A stretch of 60,665 bases of DNA from Flavobacteriales bacterium (GTDB taxonomy: Bacteria; Bacteroidota; Bacteroidia; Flavobacteriales_F; PHOS-HE28). Position 1 is the first letter of the stretch; each line of letters begins with the position of its first letter. The position numbers were made by a program, and so were the translations under genes. Of the stretch, positions 59,783-60,665 are shown one piece after another. The DNA is taken from positions 1 to 60,665 of the forward strand of contig JACJZI010000015.1 of the NCBI GenBank assembly GCA_020635655.1. The letters are read 5' to 3'. The notes beneath the pieces are model-generated. The model made no database searches and was not told where the DNA came from. It worked only from the letters and a program-made list of their open reading frames with translations.

Positions 59783-60665
59783 GTGAACACGCGCCTTCGC
59801 AACATCGGCATCTCCCTGGGCATGGGCCTGTTCACCCTGGTGCTCGCCGAACTGGTCTTCCGCTGGGTGCTGTTCAGCGGCATGACCGGGTTCGCGCATC
59901 TGCGACAACCCGGACTTTACGCCCGCAACTATCCCGATACCACGGGCCTGATCTTTTCCCAGGAATACTGGAAATTGTATACCCTGCTCGGGGGGCCGTT
60001 GCGTCCGCCGGAGGACCCTCACCCCTTGTTGGGCTGGACAGGCTACTTTGACGGGACCACCTACAAGCCCAGGAATGCACCTCCCGCGAACGGCCGGCGT
60101 CCTGTGCTGCTCTTCGGCGATTCCTTCGCACAGTGCGTCACGGTCACCTGCTTCGAGGGCATCCTGAACGCGGACAGCGCGTTCGCAAAGGACCACTATT
60201 TCATCAACTACGGTGCCGGGGGATATGGCTTGGACCAGATCGCCCTGCTGTATCACCAGGTGATCGATCGGTATGATCATCCCTTTGTCGTCCTCAGCAT
60301 GATGACACGGGACATGGAACGGGCCTTGCTCGATGCGCGGGTCGGTGAAAAACCTCGCTTCTCCCTGGAGGGCGACAGTCTGGTGCTCCACAACGTCCCC
60401 ATCGACCCGGACCCGGAAGCTTGGTATGCGGCGAACGGGCCCGGGATCCCCAGCTATTTGTGGCGACTGGTCGACCATGTCGTATTCAAGGACAGTCTGG
60501 TTTCTGAGGAGGAGACCGTTCGGACCAAACAGGACATGGAACGCCTGAACGAGGCCCTCCTGCGTGAAGCGATCGATGACCTGAATGCCCGGCACATCGA
60601 CCACCTCATCCTGCTCTTCGAACCAATGTATCGCCGGGAATACGACCCCCGGTATTTCTTTCTGC
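59783..60665 (+). CDS. Hypothetical SGNH-like protein with N-terminal anchor (truncated by the window)
   Basis: From a GTG at 59783 the frame is open to the window end (294 codons). It starts MNTRLRNIGISLGMGLFTLV, a hydrophobic anchor of about 20 residues. 'VLLFGDSFAQC' (about residues 108-118) resembles the GDS block of SGNH/GDSL hydrolases, and 'YFINYGAGGYGLDQIALLY' could be the next block; no catalytic C-terminal Asp/His pair is yet visible. It starts 38 bp after the ABC gene. It is probably a membrane-anchored surface or polysaccharide-modifying protein, but only the first part can be read. Confidence 0.6.
   Translation, partial: MNTRLRNIGISLGMGLFTLVLAELVFRWVLFSGMTGFAHLRQPGLYARNYPDTTGLIFSQEYWKLYTLLGGPLRPPEDPHPLLGWTGYFDGTTYKPRNAPPANGRRPVLLFGDSFAQCVTVTCFEGILNADSAFAKDHYFINYGAGGYGLDQIALLYHQVIDRYDHPFVVLSMMTRDMERALLDARVGEKPRFSLEGDSLVLHNVPIDPDPEAWYAANGPGIPSYLWRLVDHVVFKDSLVSEEETVRTKQDMERLNEALLREAIDDLNARHIDHLILLFEPMYRREYDPRYFFL

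Noticed and set aside
1..60665. tRNA, rRNA and CRISPR features
   Set aside because: No cloverleaf with acceptor ends, no rRNA signature and no regularly spaced repeats were found in the gaps, none of which exceeds about 300 bp.

Overview
The window is a gene-dense, GC-rich chromosomal segment from a member of the Bacteroidota, most likely an uncultured lineage near Flavobacteriales (inference). The evidence for this is: several secreted proteins ending in type IX secretion (T9SS) domains (gliding-motility-type 'PN.FTPNGDG.ND' ends and short 'YPNP...' ends); repeated TAnnTTTG / TAnnTTCG minus-7 promoter boxes with few Shine-Dalgarno sites; a bifunctional phosphoglucose/phosphomannose isomerase; and an IleRS of the 'PGIHH' type. 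I see no rRNA, tRNA, CRISPR array, transposase or integrase. No stretch longer than about 300 bp lacks a gene.

Layout. 1-81 is the start of lepA (minus). 220-6968 is an ECF sigma factor, a membrane protein carrying a T9SS-type C-terminal domain, and two paralogous nidogen-like surface proteins, closed by a strong terminator. 7060-9990 holds metF and a secreted M1 metallopeptidase. 9980-13203 (minus) is a large FN3-type surface protein overlapping riboflavin synthase. 13369-20727 is housekeeping: leucyl aminopeptidase, pdxA, then yceD-rpmF-plsX-fabH-accB-accC (fatty acid and phospholipid initiation). 20650-24229 (minus) is dxs and a membrane glycosyltransferase-like protein. 24402-28958 is a diheme cytochrome c, pirin, YceI, a sulfide:quinone-oxidoreductase-like flavoprotein and a NYN-LOTUS protein. 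29007-33727 is ileS, preceded by an inserted AAA ATPase gene and a severed duplicate of the ileS 5' end. 33773-37319 holds a DksA-like protein with a histone-like tail, lspA, a putative outer-membrane protein and asd. 37381-47195 holds a lamin-tail surface protein, an aldehyde dehydrogenase, an MbnP-like lipoprotein with a small Cys-motif membrane protein, uvrC, a frameshifted glycosyltransferase and a secreted propeller-like protein. 47201-60665 holds gpsA with an M28 peptidase, a HEAT-cyclophilin lipoprotein, lysS, the PGI/PMI isomerase, lipB, a serine beta-lactamase-like hydrolase, an exonuclease, a fused dipeptide-type ABC ATPase, and the start of an SGNH-like protein.

Three things stand out. 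(1) The AAA ATPase gene lies between a 39-bp imperfect duplication of the ileS 5' coding sequence; its stop overlaps the ileS start and an AT-rich joint sits at its left edge, so it looks like an acquired gene that reconstituted ileS behind it. (2) The sigma-factor operon encodes a single-pass membrane protein with two copies of a short motif on the predicted cytoplasmic side and, on the predicted periplasmic side, the same C-terminal domain carried by the exported cargo of the operon; it could report T9SS status to the sigma factor. (3) The DksA homologue has lost the C4 zinc finger in a C..T / A..S pattern like the zinc-independent DksA2 form and carries a roughly 140-residue Lys/Ala tail.

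All functions come from reading the sequence without database searches. Promoter calls rest on the minus-7 consensus and distance to a start codon.
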